NCBI GenBank assembly: GCA_964490895.1
Contig: CAZBEI010000118.1
Span: 1 to 64,000, forward strand
Length of the DNA stretch: 64,000 bases
From: JACRAO01 sp964490895
Lineage (GTDB): Bacteria; Bdellovibrionota; UBA1018
Reading direction: 5' to 3'
Position 1 is the stretch's first letter; every line of letters begins with the position of its first letter. The notes under the pieces were generated by a model that was given only the letters and a program-made list of their open reading frames with translations, was not told where the DNA came from and ran no database searches. The translations under genes and the position numbers were made by a program. Positions 7,152 to 16,338 of the stretch are shown here, one piece after another.

Positions 7152-9161
7152 GTAAAATTCCCGCGTGACTCCCTCAAAAAAATGGAGTGCCTCTCCACTC
7201 TTAGAGTATCCAAAGTGATGAATTCGATAAGTGCCAACAGGCGTATTAAAATCTGTCTCCCATAAAAATTTGACGCGTGAACACTGAGCGCAATCCCGAG
7301 AGCGTTCTCGATTCCAAAAAAATCGAGTCTCTTTATCGCCATCAATAAACACTGGCACCCAAGTCTGATTTTCTAATCTCCGAACTTCAATAAAATGATC
7401 GAGTAATTTTAAGCTATTTCTTGGGTTTGCAGATCTAAATTTTACAACGATAGTATCCCCCTTGAGATAATGACTGTGAGGTTGAGATAATACATCTCCA
7501 AATTTTTCCCAAAATTTCTTTCCATCCGTTTGAGTTTGTGAAAGATAATCTTTGAGTGGTTTTTTCCTGGCGGGACGAGGATCGTCGATAAAAACCTCTT
7601 TTCCCTCTTTCATGGATTTTGCCATTTTTGAAAATGTCTCCAAGTAGACACGGAGCGTTTGAGGGCCAAACAAAGTAAAGCCACCCTCATAATTTTGCTC
7701 CTGATATTCTTCGGGAGTGGTCACATATCCTGAATAGTCGTTCGAAATGGCTGAGATCATTGCCGAGTTGACCCCAAGTGGAGCCAATTCTTCGATGAGA
7801 AGTTTTTTGAGCCTTCTTCCCGCCATCGTGGTCATCTCGCCAGGAACTCCAGCAATAGCCAAGGACCCAATCACTAAAAGTTGAAAGGGAAGCGTCTCCG
7901 GCAATAGGTCTGGGTTTTTAGGATCGGTGGCCATTAAAATAATTTTAGGTCGGTGACAATCTTTTCCATGCGTCGAACCGCCCAGAAGAAGTCTCAGAAA
8001 AAGTGCGATCCCTTCTAGAGGAGGCGCTACGATTGTTTCGTCTTGCTTCATCCCTTCAAAAAGGCCTGGAATGTCGCTTGGACCATCGTCGGCGCCTGCT
8101 GCAAAAGAATACCCCATCGCTGCATTGCAGGCTTTTAGCGGCATATGAACCCAAACTGAACGATAACGAAGCTGAGGAGAGAGCTCCAGTAAAGCGTTCT
8201 CAAAAAGCTCCTTTGCTTTCGCATATTGTTTAAAGCCATTTTCCTCAGTCAAAATAAAGTCTGCTAAAAGATCTTTTTTTCGATTCCCTTTCGAATCCAC
8301 CTCAAATGGGGGAGCCGAATCTCCTTCGTTTGCATTTGCAAAAGCAGCCACAAAAGTTTTAGCATGAGTATTCATTTCTCTTTCGAAAAACTCAGCAGCC
8401 CTCCCTTTATTGTCAGCGCTCACAAGGTGGTTTCGGTTACTCATGCAGGTGGCATGAACTGCAAACCAATTAATGAGGCCGATTTCTTGATTGGGCTCTT
8501 GAGTAAATCTCAAGACCAGGCTTGTGGGATCGATATTGTACTCAAAATTTTTCCAATCTTTGTTTGCATAATAGGCTGGAAGGGAGCGATTTTTAGAGGC
8601 CCCCAATAATCGGCCTTCATTGATTCTAATATTTCCGGACGCCCTATTATGATAAGCTTTTAAAACAGACTTTGTAATTCCATCTACAATCACATCAAAA
8701 TTTTTTTGATCAAACCCCAGGGTGGGAAAATTAAAAATATCATGGTGAGAAAATCCACCTGGGCCCGCGTGAGTATGGGTGGCAGAAATCAGAAGATTCG
8801 CTTCTTTAAATTTGCCAGGTACAGTGACTTCTAAATTCTTTAGAACAGCTGTTTTTATTTCTGCAAAGACCAGGCCCAAATCAACAATCACGATCGCCAT
8901 AAGCTGATTCGATTGAGGCAACTCGATCACAAAGGCCCGGGACCTCAAGCGAGTATGAATGCCCTTTCCAACCTCTTCTGTGTTCCCATAACCCATAAAG
9001 GGTCTCTCCACAGCGGGACCCGTGATGTCTTCTAAGGCCGATCCAATGACAAAAAGATCATGCCCTTTAGCCAAGCAAAGAGGAGTCCCAAGAGGGGTCC
9101 AAAGAGGGGTCCAAAAACAAAAAACCAAGACAAAATAAAAAATTTTAATGTGGTGCATCAT
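7140..9161 (-). CDS. Secreted neutral/alkaline ceramidase-family protein with altered nucleophile motif
   Basis: About 670 aa: a signal peptide, then the neutral ceramidase fold seen in 'VIGSALEDITGPAVERP', 'SATHTHAGPGGFSHHD' (zinc/active-site region) and a C-terminal Ig-like domain. Neutral ceramidases cleave the amide bond of ceramides. The conserved hexapeptide GDVSPN, whose Ser is the nucleophile, reads 'GDSAPP' here: the usual Ser position is Ala and a Ser sits one place earlier. Activity is therefore uncertain. The signal peptide contains a 12-bp repeat (TPLW/TPLG/TPL, about 9080-9115). I place the start at the ATG at 9159-9161; an in-frame ATG at 9182 would put a perfect palindrome (9162-9186) inside the gene. 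Neither start has a good Shine-Dalgarno. Confidence 0.75.
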   Translation of the reverse strand: MMHHIKIFYFVLVFCFWTPLWTPLGTPLCLAKGHDLFVIGSALEDITGPAVERPFMGYGNTEEVGKGIHTRLRSRAFVIELPQSNQLMAIVIVDLGLVFAEIKTAVLKNLEVTVPGKFKEANLLISATHTHAGPGGFSHHDIFNFPTLGFDQKNFDVIVDGITKSVLKAYHNRASGNIRINEGRLLGASKNRSLPAYYANKDWKNFEYNIDPTSLVLRFTQEPNQEIGLINWFAVHATCMSNRNHLVSADNKGRAAEFFEREMNTHAKTFVAAFANANEGDSAPPFEVDSKGNRKKDLLADFILTEENGFKQYAKAKELFENALLELSPQLRYRSVWVHMPLKACNAAMGYSFAAGADDGPSDIPGLFEGMKQDETIVAPPLEGIALFLRLLLGGSTHGKDCHRPKIILMATDPKNPDLLPETLPFQLLVIGSLAIAGVPGEMTTMAGRRLKKLLIEELAPLGVNSAMISAISNDYSGYVTTPEEYQEQNYEGGFTLFGPQTLRVYLETFSKMAKSMKEGKEVFIDDPRPARKKPLKDYLSQTQTDGKKFWEKFGDVLSQPHSHYLKGDTIVVKFRSANPRNSLKLLDHFIEVRRLENQTWVPVFIDGDKETRFFWNRERSRDCAQCSRVKFLWETDFNTPVGTYRIHHFGYSKSGEALHFFEGVTREFYLDP

Positions 9162-9186
9162 AATTATGACACTTATCGTCATAATT
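9162..9186. promoter_or_regulatory. Perfect inverted repeat, possible operator
   Basis: AATTATGAC (9162-9170) and GTCATAATT (9178-9186) form a 9-bp dyad with a 7-bp spacer. It lies between the divergent ceramidase-family gene and the exported-protein gene at 9324, immediately before the preferred ceramidase start. The position fits a repressor site for one or both genes, but no regulator is identified. Confidence 0.4.
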
Positions 9187-9236
9187 CTATTTTACTTAAG
9201 GATATTAACACTCTAATGCTTTGCAGTGGTTACGAC

Positions 9237-9267
9237 GCAATACATTAAGAATGTGTATTGCTTTTTT
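9237..9267 (+). terminator. Orphan intrinsic-terminator-like hairpin upstream of the 9324 gene
   Basis: GCAATACA (9237-9244) pairs with TGTATTGC (9254-9261) and is followed by six T residues (9262-9267). It is a textbook terminator on the plus strand but no plus-strand gene ends here. It could terminate a short RNA starting near the palindrome or act as an attenuator in the leader of the 9324 operon. Confidence 0.5.
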
Positions 9268-9323
9268 GAACAATTTAGATATTCTTTTCCAAACGTAGTT
9301 TAACTTCGAATTGGGGGAACTTT

Positions 9324-9902
9324 ATGAAATCAAAAATGATCTCGTTGTTGTTTTTAATAAGTCTTATTTCAAGCCCGTTTGCAAATGCAAATGACCTAAA
9401 CGACCTTATTTTACAAAAATTAACTCTCACTTTGCAAGATGCAGAGAATCTCATCAATTGGAAAGTTGGCGACGAAATGAATTACAATGTCTCCCTTGGA
9501 GCCTTTGGCCAGATCGGTACAATGAACAAGTCTGTAACCAAGGACGAAGGTGCAGCCCTTTGGATTAAACAAGCCCTGTCCTTGTCTGGAATGCAAGATA
9601 CTTCGGAGATTTTAATTAATAAAGCTGACGGAAAAATTCTTAAAATGATCCACAATGGACAAGAACAACCCGTTCCAAACGAAGAAATCGAAATCATCTC
9701 TCAAGACTATACCAACGTCACTGTCCCAGCCGGGACTTTTGATGTGATCCATGTCGTCGCAAAAACAAAACAAGTAAAAAGAATGGAGATCTGGAGCAAT
9801 CCTGTAAAAACAGTGATGGACGGAGCAGTAAAGCTGGCGGTTGCGGCCCAGTTTGGCGAAATTGTCATGGAGCTCACTGGTTTTAAACACGGGGCTTTAT
9901 GA
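9324..9902 (+). CDS. Exported protein of unknown function
   Basis: 192 aa with a clear Sec signal peptide ('MISLLFLISLISSPFANA', cleavage after about residue 23). The mature part has alternating beta-strand pattern and a segment 'VTVPAGTFDVIHVVAKTK' near 125-145 that resembles DUF3108-like periplasmic beta proteins, without enough match to name it. A GGGGGA lies 8 nt before the ATG. It is first in a plus-strand set with a 62-aa membrane protein and a GMC oxidoreductase. The gene at 11695-12402 has a comparable layout and may be a distant relative. Confidence 0.75.
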   Translation: MKSKMISLLFLISLISSPFANANDLNDLILQKLTLTLQDAENLINWKVGDEMNYNVSLGAFGQIGTMNKSVTKDEGAALWIKQALSLSGMQDTSEILINKADGKILKMIHNGQEQPVPNEEIEIISQDYTNVTVPAGTFDVIHVVAKTKQVKRMEIWSNPVKTVMDGAVKLAVAAQFGEIVMELTGFKHGAL

Positions 9903-9909
9903 TTTTATT

Positions 9910-10098
9910 ATGATTTTATTTTCTTCTAAAGAAAAAAAAATCCTAGAAATTGCAAAAAAAGAAGTCCATCCAAAATTAGCCCTCGAGTTTGAACCAATCA
10001 CTCGGGGGCCATTTTTTGCTCTCCTCGGGATTATAGCCATTGGGTTTTTGGGTTTGTTTTACATCATCGTCATGAGGTTTTGTGGCCGAAAACCCTGA
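9910..10098 (+). CDS. Small membrane protein (62 aa)
   Basis: Starts at the ATG at 9910: 'MILFSSKEKKILEIAKKE' followed by one hydrophobic segment (about 36-56, 'FFALLGIIAIGFLGLFYIIV') and a short basic tail. It overlaps the following GMC oxidoreductase gene by 17 nt, so the two are translationally coupled. The order small membrane protein plus GMC dehydrogenase suggests it could anchor or assist the enzyme, but there is no recognised domain. Confidence 0.6.
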   Translation: MILFSSKEKKILEIAKKEVHPKLALEFEPITRGPFFALLGIIAIGFLGLFYIIVMRFCGRKP

Positions 10099-11698
10099 GT
10101 TTGATCTCCTGATTGTAGGTTCTGGCCCGAGCGGAGTTCAGGCTGCCCAAGTGGCTCTCCAAAATGGAATAAAAGTCGGCCTGATCGACATTGGTTTTAC
10201 GGAAGACAAATACGAAAAGCTCATCCCTCCAATGTCTTTTTCTGAAATTAAAAAATCAGACCCCAATCAATCTTTTTATTTTTTAGGAGAAAATGAGGAA
10301 GCCGCATTTCAAAGTCAAGCCAAAGCTGGAGCCCATCTCACGCCCCCCAGACAACACATGATTCGAGACATGGAAAAAATTTTTCCAATAGAGTCCTCGA
10401 CTTTCCTACCCTTGCAAAGCACTGCTCAAGGAGGATTAGGTGTGAGTTGGGGTTCTAATGTTTTTGGGCTAGAGGACTTTGAGTTAAACAAAATTGGAAT
10501 AGATCCAATTGAAATCAAATCTTTTTACAAAGAGACAGCGTATGAAATTGGGGTGAGTGGGGACTCCAATGACGATTTAGCAAAGCTCATTGCAAAAGAT
10601 ATTCCATTACAAAGGCCGCTTTTATTGGATTCTATGGGGCAATCAATTTTAAAAATATATCAAAAAAAAAGAGCTCAGTTTTTAAAAAATGATTTTATAT
10701 TAGGGCAAAGCGTCCTGGCCAATCTCTCGGAGCCCATTCAAGATCGAAGTGCAAACCCACACTGGGATATGGATTTTTGGAGTGATGCAAAAAAATCTGT
10801 TTACCGTCCACAATTTACTTTATCCCGCATACTAAAGGAGCCTTCTTTTTACCACCTCCCAGGACGTCAGGCTATTTTTTTCAAAGAAGCAGACTGTGTC
10901 TCCCTCCACTGCAAAAATGTGAGAAATAACAACTCGGAGGTTTTTAAAACAAAATGCCTTTTATTGGCTGCAGGAGCCATAGGCAGCGGCAGAATTGCTC
11001 TCAGGTCCTTCTCTGAATTCAAAACCAAAATCCCAATCCTCTGTAATCCAAATCTTTGGGTTGCAGCTCTACACTGGCCCTTATTGGGCCGCCCTGTACA
11101 AGATGCGAGGTACAGTCTTGCACAACTGACTTCGCTTTTGAGAGTCAAAGAAGACCCCCAGGATTATGTCTTAGCCCAATTTTACTCTTATCGGTCTCTT
11201 TTACTCTCGAGACTTTTACTCAATATTCCACTGCCGCCAAGCTTCGGTTTACTTTTTACAAGGCTCATTTTGAATTCTTTTACCTGTGTGAATTTGCATT
11301 TTTCGGATCACCCCTCGCCTCTCCGATGGCTTCAGCTGAAAGAAGGGGGAGAAACTCTTTTGGCTCATTCAGAATTCTCGGTACAGGAAAAAAAAACACT
11401 TCGAACAAGAGAACACCAAATGCTAAATAAGCTTTTTAGACTTTCTTGTTTCCCCTTTGGAGTCAGCCGTCCTGCCCATGGAGCGAGTATCCATTATGCA
11501 GGAACACTGCCCTACTCTCGAGAACTAAAACCACTCACCTGTGATCCCAGTGGAAAACTGCATGGAACGAGTAGAGTTTATGTTGGAGACGGATCCACAT
11601 GGAATTACCTGCCCGCAAAAGGATTGACTTTTACTTTGATGGCCAACGCGCGGAGGATTGCCTCGCACATTGCAAAAGAACTTATAAAAAGTAACTAG
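10082..11698 (+). CDS. GMC-family FAD-dependent oxidoreductase
   Basis: 538 aa. An FAD-binding Rossmann motif at the N-terminus ('DLLIVGSGPSGVQAAQVA', about 8-25) and the C-terminal GMC block with 'ASIHYAGTLPYS' and 'VYVGDGSTWNYLPAKGLT' identify a glucose-methanol-choline type oxidoreductase, a group that oxidises alcohols or sterols. The substrate cannot be inferred. The GTG start at 10082 overlaps the upstream small gene; GAGG lies 6 nt before it. No signal peptide or twin-arginine motif is seen. The stop codon overlaps the stop of the convergent gene by 3 nt. Confidence 0.8.
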   Translation: MAENPEFDLLIVGSGPSGVQAAQVALQNGIKVGLIDIGFTEDKYEKLIPPMSFSEIKKSDPNQSFYFLGENEEAAFQSQAKAGAHLTPPRQHMIRDMEKIFPIESSTFLPLQSTAQGGLGVSWGSNVFGLEDFELNKIGIDPIEIKSFYKETAYEIGVSGDSNDDLAKLIAKDIPLQRPLLLDSMGQSILKIYQKKRAQFLKNDFILGQSVLANLSEPIQDRSANPHWDMDFWSDAKKSVYRPQFTLSRILKEPSFYHLPGRQAIFFKEADCVSLHCKNVRNNNSEVFKTKCLLLAAGAIGSGRIALRSFSEFKTKIPILCNPNLWVAALHWPLLGRPVQDARYSLAQLTSLLRVKEDPQDYVLAQFYSYRSLLLSRLLLNIPLPPSFGLLFTRLILNSFTCVNLHFSDHPSPLRWLQLKEGGETLLAHSEFSVQEKKTLRTREHQMLNKLFRLSCFPFGVSRPAHGASIHYAGTLPYSRELKPLTCDPSGKLHGTSRVYVGDGSTWNYLPAKGLTFTLMANARRIASHIAKELIKSN

Positions 11699-12402
11699 TA
11701 CTCGTACACAATATCTGCATCCAAATCTTTCCAGGTCCCATTCACATTTTGCTTGAGCAGAGTCCGTCCTTTGAGCTCTAAAAGTTTGACAGAGTCTTTT
11801 TCGAAAGTAAAAAGAAGTGGATTGACAACCGCAGCAATGATAAAACTCGTGGGTTTCATTTTTACAACGATGCAGTCTTTGCCATTTATTTTGAGTTCGC
11901 TTTCTTTGAAAAATTTAAATCCCACTGTATCTCTGCGCTCCAAAACAGCAAAACGAATGGAAATCGTCTCGCCACCAACAATGTCTTTCCAGTTTTTTTT
12001 CAAATAATCAATTACCGTAGGGCCCACTACAAGATTGGGTGCTAAATCTTCTTGATCTGTTTTTGTTTTCCCATCGCTCACCGTTGTAAAAATCACTTTT
12101 CCGTCTTTGACTTCTAAGGTCCTTTCGTCTCCCAGTTGTTTTTGATGGATTTGATATTTCAAAATTTTACCGTCTTTTAGCAATAGCTCTTCGATGACCG
12201 CTTCCTTTTTATTTGTGGGCTCTGTAATGGTTGTTTTTACATTGGTGTTGTCTGAAACGTTTGTCTCTTCGCGCTTCATTTGATACAAAAGTTTTTGTTT
12301 GTCTGAGTTTAATTCATAAAGCTTTGCTGTATAAGTGATGGCCCAGGCTGGCGAAGTGAAATTTAAAACACCCATAAAAAATAAAAACTTATTCATTTTC
12401 AT
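11695..12402 (-). CDS. Exported protein of unknown function (DUF3108-like)
   Basis: 235 aa with a signal peptide ('MKMNKFLFFMGVLNF', cleavage near 'SPAWA'). The mature protein is strand-rich with repeated 'LKDGKILKYQ' and 'VKDGKVIFTT' style hairpins and resembles DUF3108-type periplasmic proteins. An AAGGA Shine-Dalgarno lies ahead of the ATG. It is 9 nt downstream of the ferredoxin gene and probably shares its transcript. Function unknown. Confidence 0.7.
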   Translation of the reverse strand: MKMNKFLFFMGVLNFTSPAWAITYTAKLYELNSDKQKLLYQMKREETNVSDNTNVKTTITEPTNKKEAVIEELLLKDGKILKYQIHQKQLGDERTLEVKDGKVIFTTVSDGKTKTDQEDLAPNLVVGPTVIDYLKKNWKDIVGGETISIRFAVLERRDTVGFKFFKESELKINGKDCIVVKMKPTSFIIAAVVNPLLFTFEKDSVKLLELKGRTLLKQNVNGTWKDLDADIVYEY

Positions 12403-12411
12403 ATTTTCCTT

Positions 12412-12816
12412 TTATTTTCCTTCTCGCACCAAGTTTCTGTTCCAATTGGGAACTTCTACAATGAGGTTCTTAGTCCCACGAGGGATGGTTTGGCAAGCTA
12501 ATCTTGATTGAGGGGTCAGTCCTGGGGCTTTGTCTAACTGGTCTTCTTCGGCCTCAGTACTGTCATTGCAATCGCCTGCACCTTCTTGCACAATGACATG
12601 GCAAGTGGAACAAGCACAAACACCGCCGCAGGCATGGTCAATGTCAACCCCACTCGCTAAAGCAATATCTAAAATACTTCCAGGAAGTCCGGTCTCTGAA
12701 CTGGGCCTTTGCTCAGGATTTATTTGCACCTTCGAGACAACAGGCAAAACGTTTGGTTTTTCTCTGGTGCGAAACTCAATCCAAAACGGATTTTGGGGCA
12801 AACTCTGCTTCTCCAT
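12412..12816 (-). CDS. [2Fe-2S] ferredoxin, adrenodoxin type
   Basis: 134 aa with a single plant/adrenodoxin-like ferredoxin domain. The cluster ligands C63-x5-C69-x2-C72 ('HACGGVCACSTCHV') and C108 ('LACQT') are all present. About 40 N-terminal residues precede the usual domain start. Such ferredoxins pass electrons to iron-sulphur cluster assembly or P450-type enzymes. No isc gene is adjacent. It lies between the metalloprotease lipoprotein (42 nt upstream) and an exported protein (9 nt downstream), so its partner is not obvious. Confidence 0.85.
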   Translation of the reverse strand: MEKQSLPQNPFWIEFRTREKPNVLPVVSKVQINPEQRPSSETGLPGSILDIALASGVDIDHACGGVCACSTCHVIVQEGAGDCNDSTEAEEDQLDKAPGLTPQSRLACQTIPRGTKNLIVEVPNWNRNLVREGK

Positions 12817-12858
12817 GGCACAGAAGAAAATAGCACAATTTGCCCCTCAATGCAGTGA

Positions 12859-14985
12859 TCAAATACTACAATCCAGGGCTCCGGGTTCAAAGACTTTCCC
12901 CAACATCTCGCTTGTCTTTTTTCGAAGCGATTGGATATTTTCTTTCGTCTTTGCTTGAGCAGACGCGCTTGACTTTAAGCCAATTTCAGCTTCAAAGCTT
13001 GTATCACAAAGATGAGCTCTGAGAGTTGAGAGGACATATGCCTTCACACCTGCTACCGAAGACGGGCGCTCTCCACCCGTAAAGAAGCCAGTCCACTTTG
13101 CACCAGTTGCCTCGGCGCTAAGTACATAGGCCCCAACTCCGGTCAAAGAGACTTCCAGTTCTCTTTTCATATCATCCAGATTCCAAATGGGTGCGCTTGC
13201 ACTGCCTCTTTCGATCAAGAGATCTACCGCATGCGTGAGACGGCCATCAAAAAATCCAAATGGATCAGAAGTCGCATCATCTTTGGAACACTCTGCAGAT
13301 TTTGAAGGACTGGCCAAATTCACAACGTCTTCGTCTGTGCAAAACCAATCGCTATGAGTGGGCAAAACACCTGTATAGCCATAGGCCACAGCCATTTCGT
13401 CATAAAGACCGACATGATCTAAGTGCCTAAAGCTACGGCCCAAGTACTCCATGATGGAGCGAGAAACTTTGCCTAACTCAAGTTCCTTGTCAGCACCTAA
13501 GTTGCCTCTAAAATTATGACGTAACCCAATGTTATGGCCCAATTCGTGCGTGATTATGTCATGAAAATAGCCTTCCATATAGGTTTCGAACGTAAAACCC
13601 TCGGGTGGATTCTCAAAATCTGTTCTCTGCATGATGGGATCTTCTAACGAGGGATCTTGCGAACGTATGGCAAGCTCCAGCTCTGAGCCTAGTTTTAGCT
13701 GGTAAGTGACAGAGTTTTTATCCGCTTCCATTTGGTCCAATCCGTGTGGGCCACTGTGGGGGAGAACTCCGCCCTCTTGCAATTTAAACCACTCCCTGTA
13801 CATCTCTACAATGTGCGGGCCTTGAACCAATACATTTGCACTAAAATTTTCGCCTGTGTATTGATTGGCAATCGAAGGACCTAATCCCCCGTAGGGTGCT
13901 CTGTTCAATAAATCCCATTCAATAATATTGTACCGAATATCTCCTGCCACTAAAAGCGCACTCCTAGGATCTGTGGATGAAATAAATTCGTAATTAAATA
14001 TTTTCTTACCTGTAATTTTCAGGAATCTTTCGTTCCATTCTTCGAATGCACTCACAAATCCCTTTTGAAATTCTGCAGGCACGTTTTTAACGTAATACTT
14101 AACCCCGTCCATACGAGCATCCAGATCAAATCGTTCAATGAGAGGAGTCTTATTTCGCTTCGTTAAAAAGAAACCCACTTCCGGAACTGCTTTTCGGGTG
14201 ACAAAACTTGGATTAAAAATGTCCCCAAGTTTCAAATACCAACGATTGGTGATGACAGTCTCTGGAGCATTGGGATCAGTGGCTGTCAGCTCGACCAAAT
14301 GGGCCTCCACATCAAAGACCAAAGTGTTTTTCGAAAAATCAAAACTTACCACTTGGCTTTTGACGGACTTAAACTTAGCTAAGATAGGATCGCCTTTCCG
14401 AATAGCCACTAAGTCTAAAAGATCTCCCAAATGCGAAAGATCTAAAACCACCGCTTTTTTGAGAGGATCAAGAGCCACCACCGGAATCCCCATCAGTTCT
14501 TTTTTGACCGCTCCATCAGAACAATTTCCATCGCAATTTAAAACTTTAAGCAAAGTTTGGCCAAATAAAAGGGGTTTATCCACTCGAGTACTCACTAAAA
14601 GAGAAGGGAGGTCGGCCAACTTTAATCTCCCAAGAGTTTCGTCTGTTTTATTAGAAACTTTGATGATCACTCCACCAAAAACCATGGTTTGACCCACTAA
14701 ACTTTGCGGCATACTAAACTGCAGCGAAGTCGAATCCAAAACAGGCGGCCGTCTGCGGCGGGCGCTAGGAGAACTTGGAAGCTCAAAAACTCGATTTTCA
14801 AGTTTTTCTTTGACCGCTTCACCCCCTAAAATCTGAAACTGATATTGGTCATTTCCTATAGTTTTATCGACCCTTGGATCCCCCGCTACAACCACATTTC
14901 GAGCAAGATCATTGTCAGAGTTTTTTGGTGCACAACCCGCTAAAAAGACACCTACGCCTAGCAATAATATATGACTTGTTTTCAT
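12859..14985 (-). CDS. Zinc-dependent metalloprotease lipoprotein
   Basis: 708 aa lipoprotein: signal peptide with lipobox 'LAGC' (Cys18). Around residue 480 is the extended zinc motif 'HELGHNIGLRHNF' (HExxHxxGxxH, metzincin type) followed by 'SRSIMEYLG', which supplies the Met-turn. The layout matches the DUF5117/DUF4953 group of predicted secreted metalloproteases. It is expected to sit in the outer or inner membrane facing the periplasm or the outside. GGGGGGGA lies just before the ATG. Probably first gene of a three-gene minus-strand unit with the ferredoxin and an exported protein. Confidence 0.85.
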   Translation of the reverse strand: MKTSHILLLGVGVFLAGCAPKNSDNDLARNVVVAGDPRVDKTIGNDQYQFQILGGEAVKEKLENRVFELPSSPSARRRRPPVLDSTSLQFSMPQSLVGQTMVFGGVIIKVSNKTDETLGRLKLADLPSLLVSTRVDKPLLFGQTLLKVLNCDGNCSDGAVKKELMGIPVVALDPLKKAVVLDLSHLGDLLDLVAIRKGDPILAKFKSVKSQVVSFDFSKNTLVFDVEAHLVELTATDPNAPETVITNRWYLKLGDIFNPSFVTRKAVPEVGFFLTKRNKTPLIERFDLDARMDGVKYYVKNVPAEFQKGFVSAFEEWNERFLKITGKKIFNYEFISSTDPRSALLVAGDIRYNIIEWDLLNRAPYGGLGPSIANQYTGENFSANVLVQGPHIVEMYREWFKLQEGGVLPHSGPHGLDQMEADKNSVTYQLKLGSELELAIRSQDPSLEDPIMQRTDFENPPEGFTFETYMEGYFHDIITHELGHNIGLRHNFRGNLGADKELELGKVSRSIMEYLGRSFRHLDHVGLYDEMAVAYGYTGVLPTHSDWFCTDEDVVNLASPSKSAECSKDDATSDPFGFFDGRLTHAVDLLIERGSASAPIWNLDDMKRELEVSLTGVGAYVLSAEATGAKWTGFFTGGERPSSVAGVKAYVLSTLRAHLCDTSFEAEIGLKSSASAQAKTKENIQSLRKKTSEMLGKVFEPGALDCSI

Positions 14986-15161
14986 CTTCCCCCCCTGTTC
15001 TGATGAAACTACACCTAAATTTTAGATCCCCCACGGCCTCACTTGCCTCTCACACACTGCCTGAGACAAGCTAAGCTGATATCACTACCCTTATTTATTT
15101 AAAAAGAAAAGCCCCCCCGAAAAATAATTTTAAATCCCTACTATTACAATAATGCGATGCG

Positions 15162-16178
15162 CTATCCTGCCAAAATTTTCATTGCAGGAAACCGGTTTTC
15201 CAACATTTTCCGAATCACAAACTGATTTTCTTTAGGCATTAAAACATGCACATTGGGGCCTGCATCGGCTGTGACAACAAAAGACCAATCTGAATTTTTT
15301 AGAGACTCTTCTAAAAATTTTAAAATTTCGTGAGTCTCATCATTCCAATAGGTAAAAGAGGGCTTTGCCGTATGAAAAAGAGAGTGCATGTCCCACATTT
15401 CATCCCAAGTTATTTTAGAAACCGTTTTTATATCTCCGTTTTTTAAAGCTGGGATTATTTTTTTGACTCTCTTGGCAACTCGCTCTCCTCGAAGCCCCCA
15501 GTGAGGTGAGGATTTTACTCTCTCGTGTGCCTCTGTAGAAGAAATTGATTTGGCTTCTTCGCTTACCATTAAAACCAAATCAACCATTTCAGGCATATTT
15601 GTAATAAGGGGAGTGACTTCTGCTTTGTGCCAGTGCACCCAGGGACCATAAAAACTCCGACAAGAACTCCCCGAGCCTTGGCGAGAAAGACAAGCCAAAG
15701 CAGATTTAATTTTGGGGTCAGAAAAAAAAGCGTCTTCCTCAAAATTCAAAACACCCAAACATGCTTTTGCTGCAACCAGTGTCAAAGCAGCAAACCCTGA
15801 GGCACTGGAGGCAAGCCCCACCGCTACGGGGAAATTATTTGTGGAACGGATTTTAATTCTTTTTTTTAAATAAAAAGAAATGCAGCTTCCAGAAAAACCA
15901 AACTTACCTTTGAACAAAGGATCCATACCCCGAATCACTCTCAAAACATGATCTTTTATTTTTTGAGTCGACTGAGCACTGAGAGCTGGGCTCTGATTTT
16001 CTTTGACCCAAACGACTTCGAACACAGGACTCTCAAGCACGCTGAGCTCAGTCTCAGTATAAAACGAATGGAGCGTCAGAGAAATGCTATCATTTGCTGG
16101 CAAGTTTAAAAGCGAGTCTTCTTTGCCCATGTATTTGATGAGAGCAATGTTTGAGGGGGCTTGTGCTTTAAAAATCAT
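15162..16178 (-). CDS. mvaD: Diphosphomevalonate decarboxylase
   Basis: GHMP-family enzyme of 338 aa. 'APSNIALIKYMGKED' at 7-21, 'LPANDSISLTLHS' (about 26-38), the glycine/serine-rich 'AVGLASSASGFAALTL' (about 120-135) and 'SRQGSGSSCRSFYG' (about 165-178) follow the mevalonate diphosphate decarboxylase pattern. It converts mevalonate 5-diphosphate to isopentenyl diphosphate with ATP in the cytoplasm. The other mevalonate genes are not in the window. Presence of this enzyme suggests isoprenoids come from the mevalonate rather than the MEP route, which is unusual among proteobacteria-like groups but known in some Bdellovibrio relatives. Confidence 0.88.
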   Translation of the reverse strand: MIFKAQAPSNIALIKYMGKEDSLLNLPANDSISLTLHSFYTETELSVLESPVFEVVWVKENQSPALSAQSTQKIKDHVLRVIRGMDPLFKGKFGFSGSCISFYLKKRIKIRSTNNFPVAVGLASSASGFAALTLVAAKACLGVLNFEEDAFFSDPKIKSALACLSRQGSGSSCRSFYGPWVHWHKAEVTPLITNMPEMVDLVLMVSEEAKSISSTEAHERVKSSPHWGLRGERVAKRVKKIIPALKNGDIKTVSKITWDEMWDMHSLFHTAKPSFTYWNDETHEILKFLEESLKNSDWSFVVTADAGPNVHVLMPKENQFVIRKMLENRFPAMKILAG

Positions 16179-16267
16179 GATAAACTCAGTAATTCTAGGA
16201 AAACAGATACCACAACAACAAAAAATTTGTTATTGAGAAGCATCGACCCCACGGTGGGGCCACACAT

Positions 16268-16338
16268 GGGGCTATGGTGAAGGGGTATCACGCAGCAATC
16301 GCACTGCTGAGTCCCGAGTTCAATTCTCGGTAGCTCCA
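16268..16338 (+). tRNA. tRNA, predicted anticodon CGC (Ala)
   Basis: A 71-nt cloverleaf: acceptor GGGGCTA/TAGCTCC (one G-U pair at 3-70, the tRNA-Ala identity pair), D arm GTGA/TCAC, anticodon stem CAGCA/TGCTG with loop ATCGCAC, a 4-nt variable loop, and T arm CCGAG/CTCGG with loop TTCAATT. The CCA end is not encoded. T33 and A37 are in place, giving anticodon CGC, which reads GCG. The D arm is less typical for tRNA-Ala than the acceptor. A GC palindrome (CCCCAC/GTGGGG, about 16248-16260) precedes it. The stop codon of the next gene lies 4 nt past its 3' end. Confidence 0.75.
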
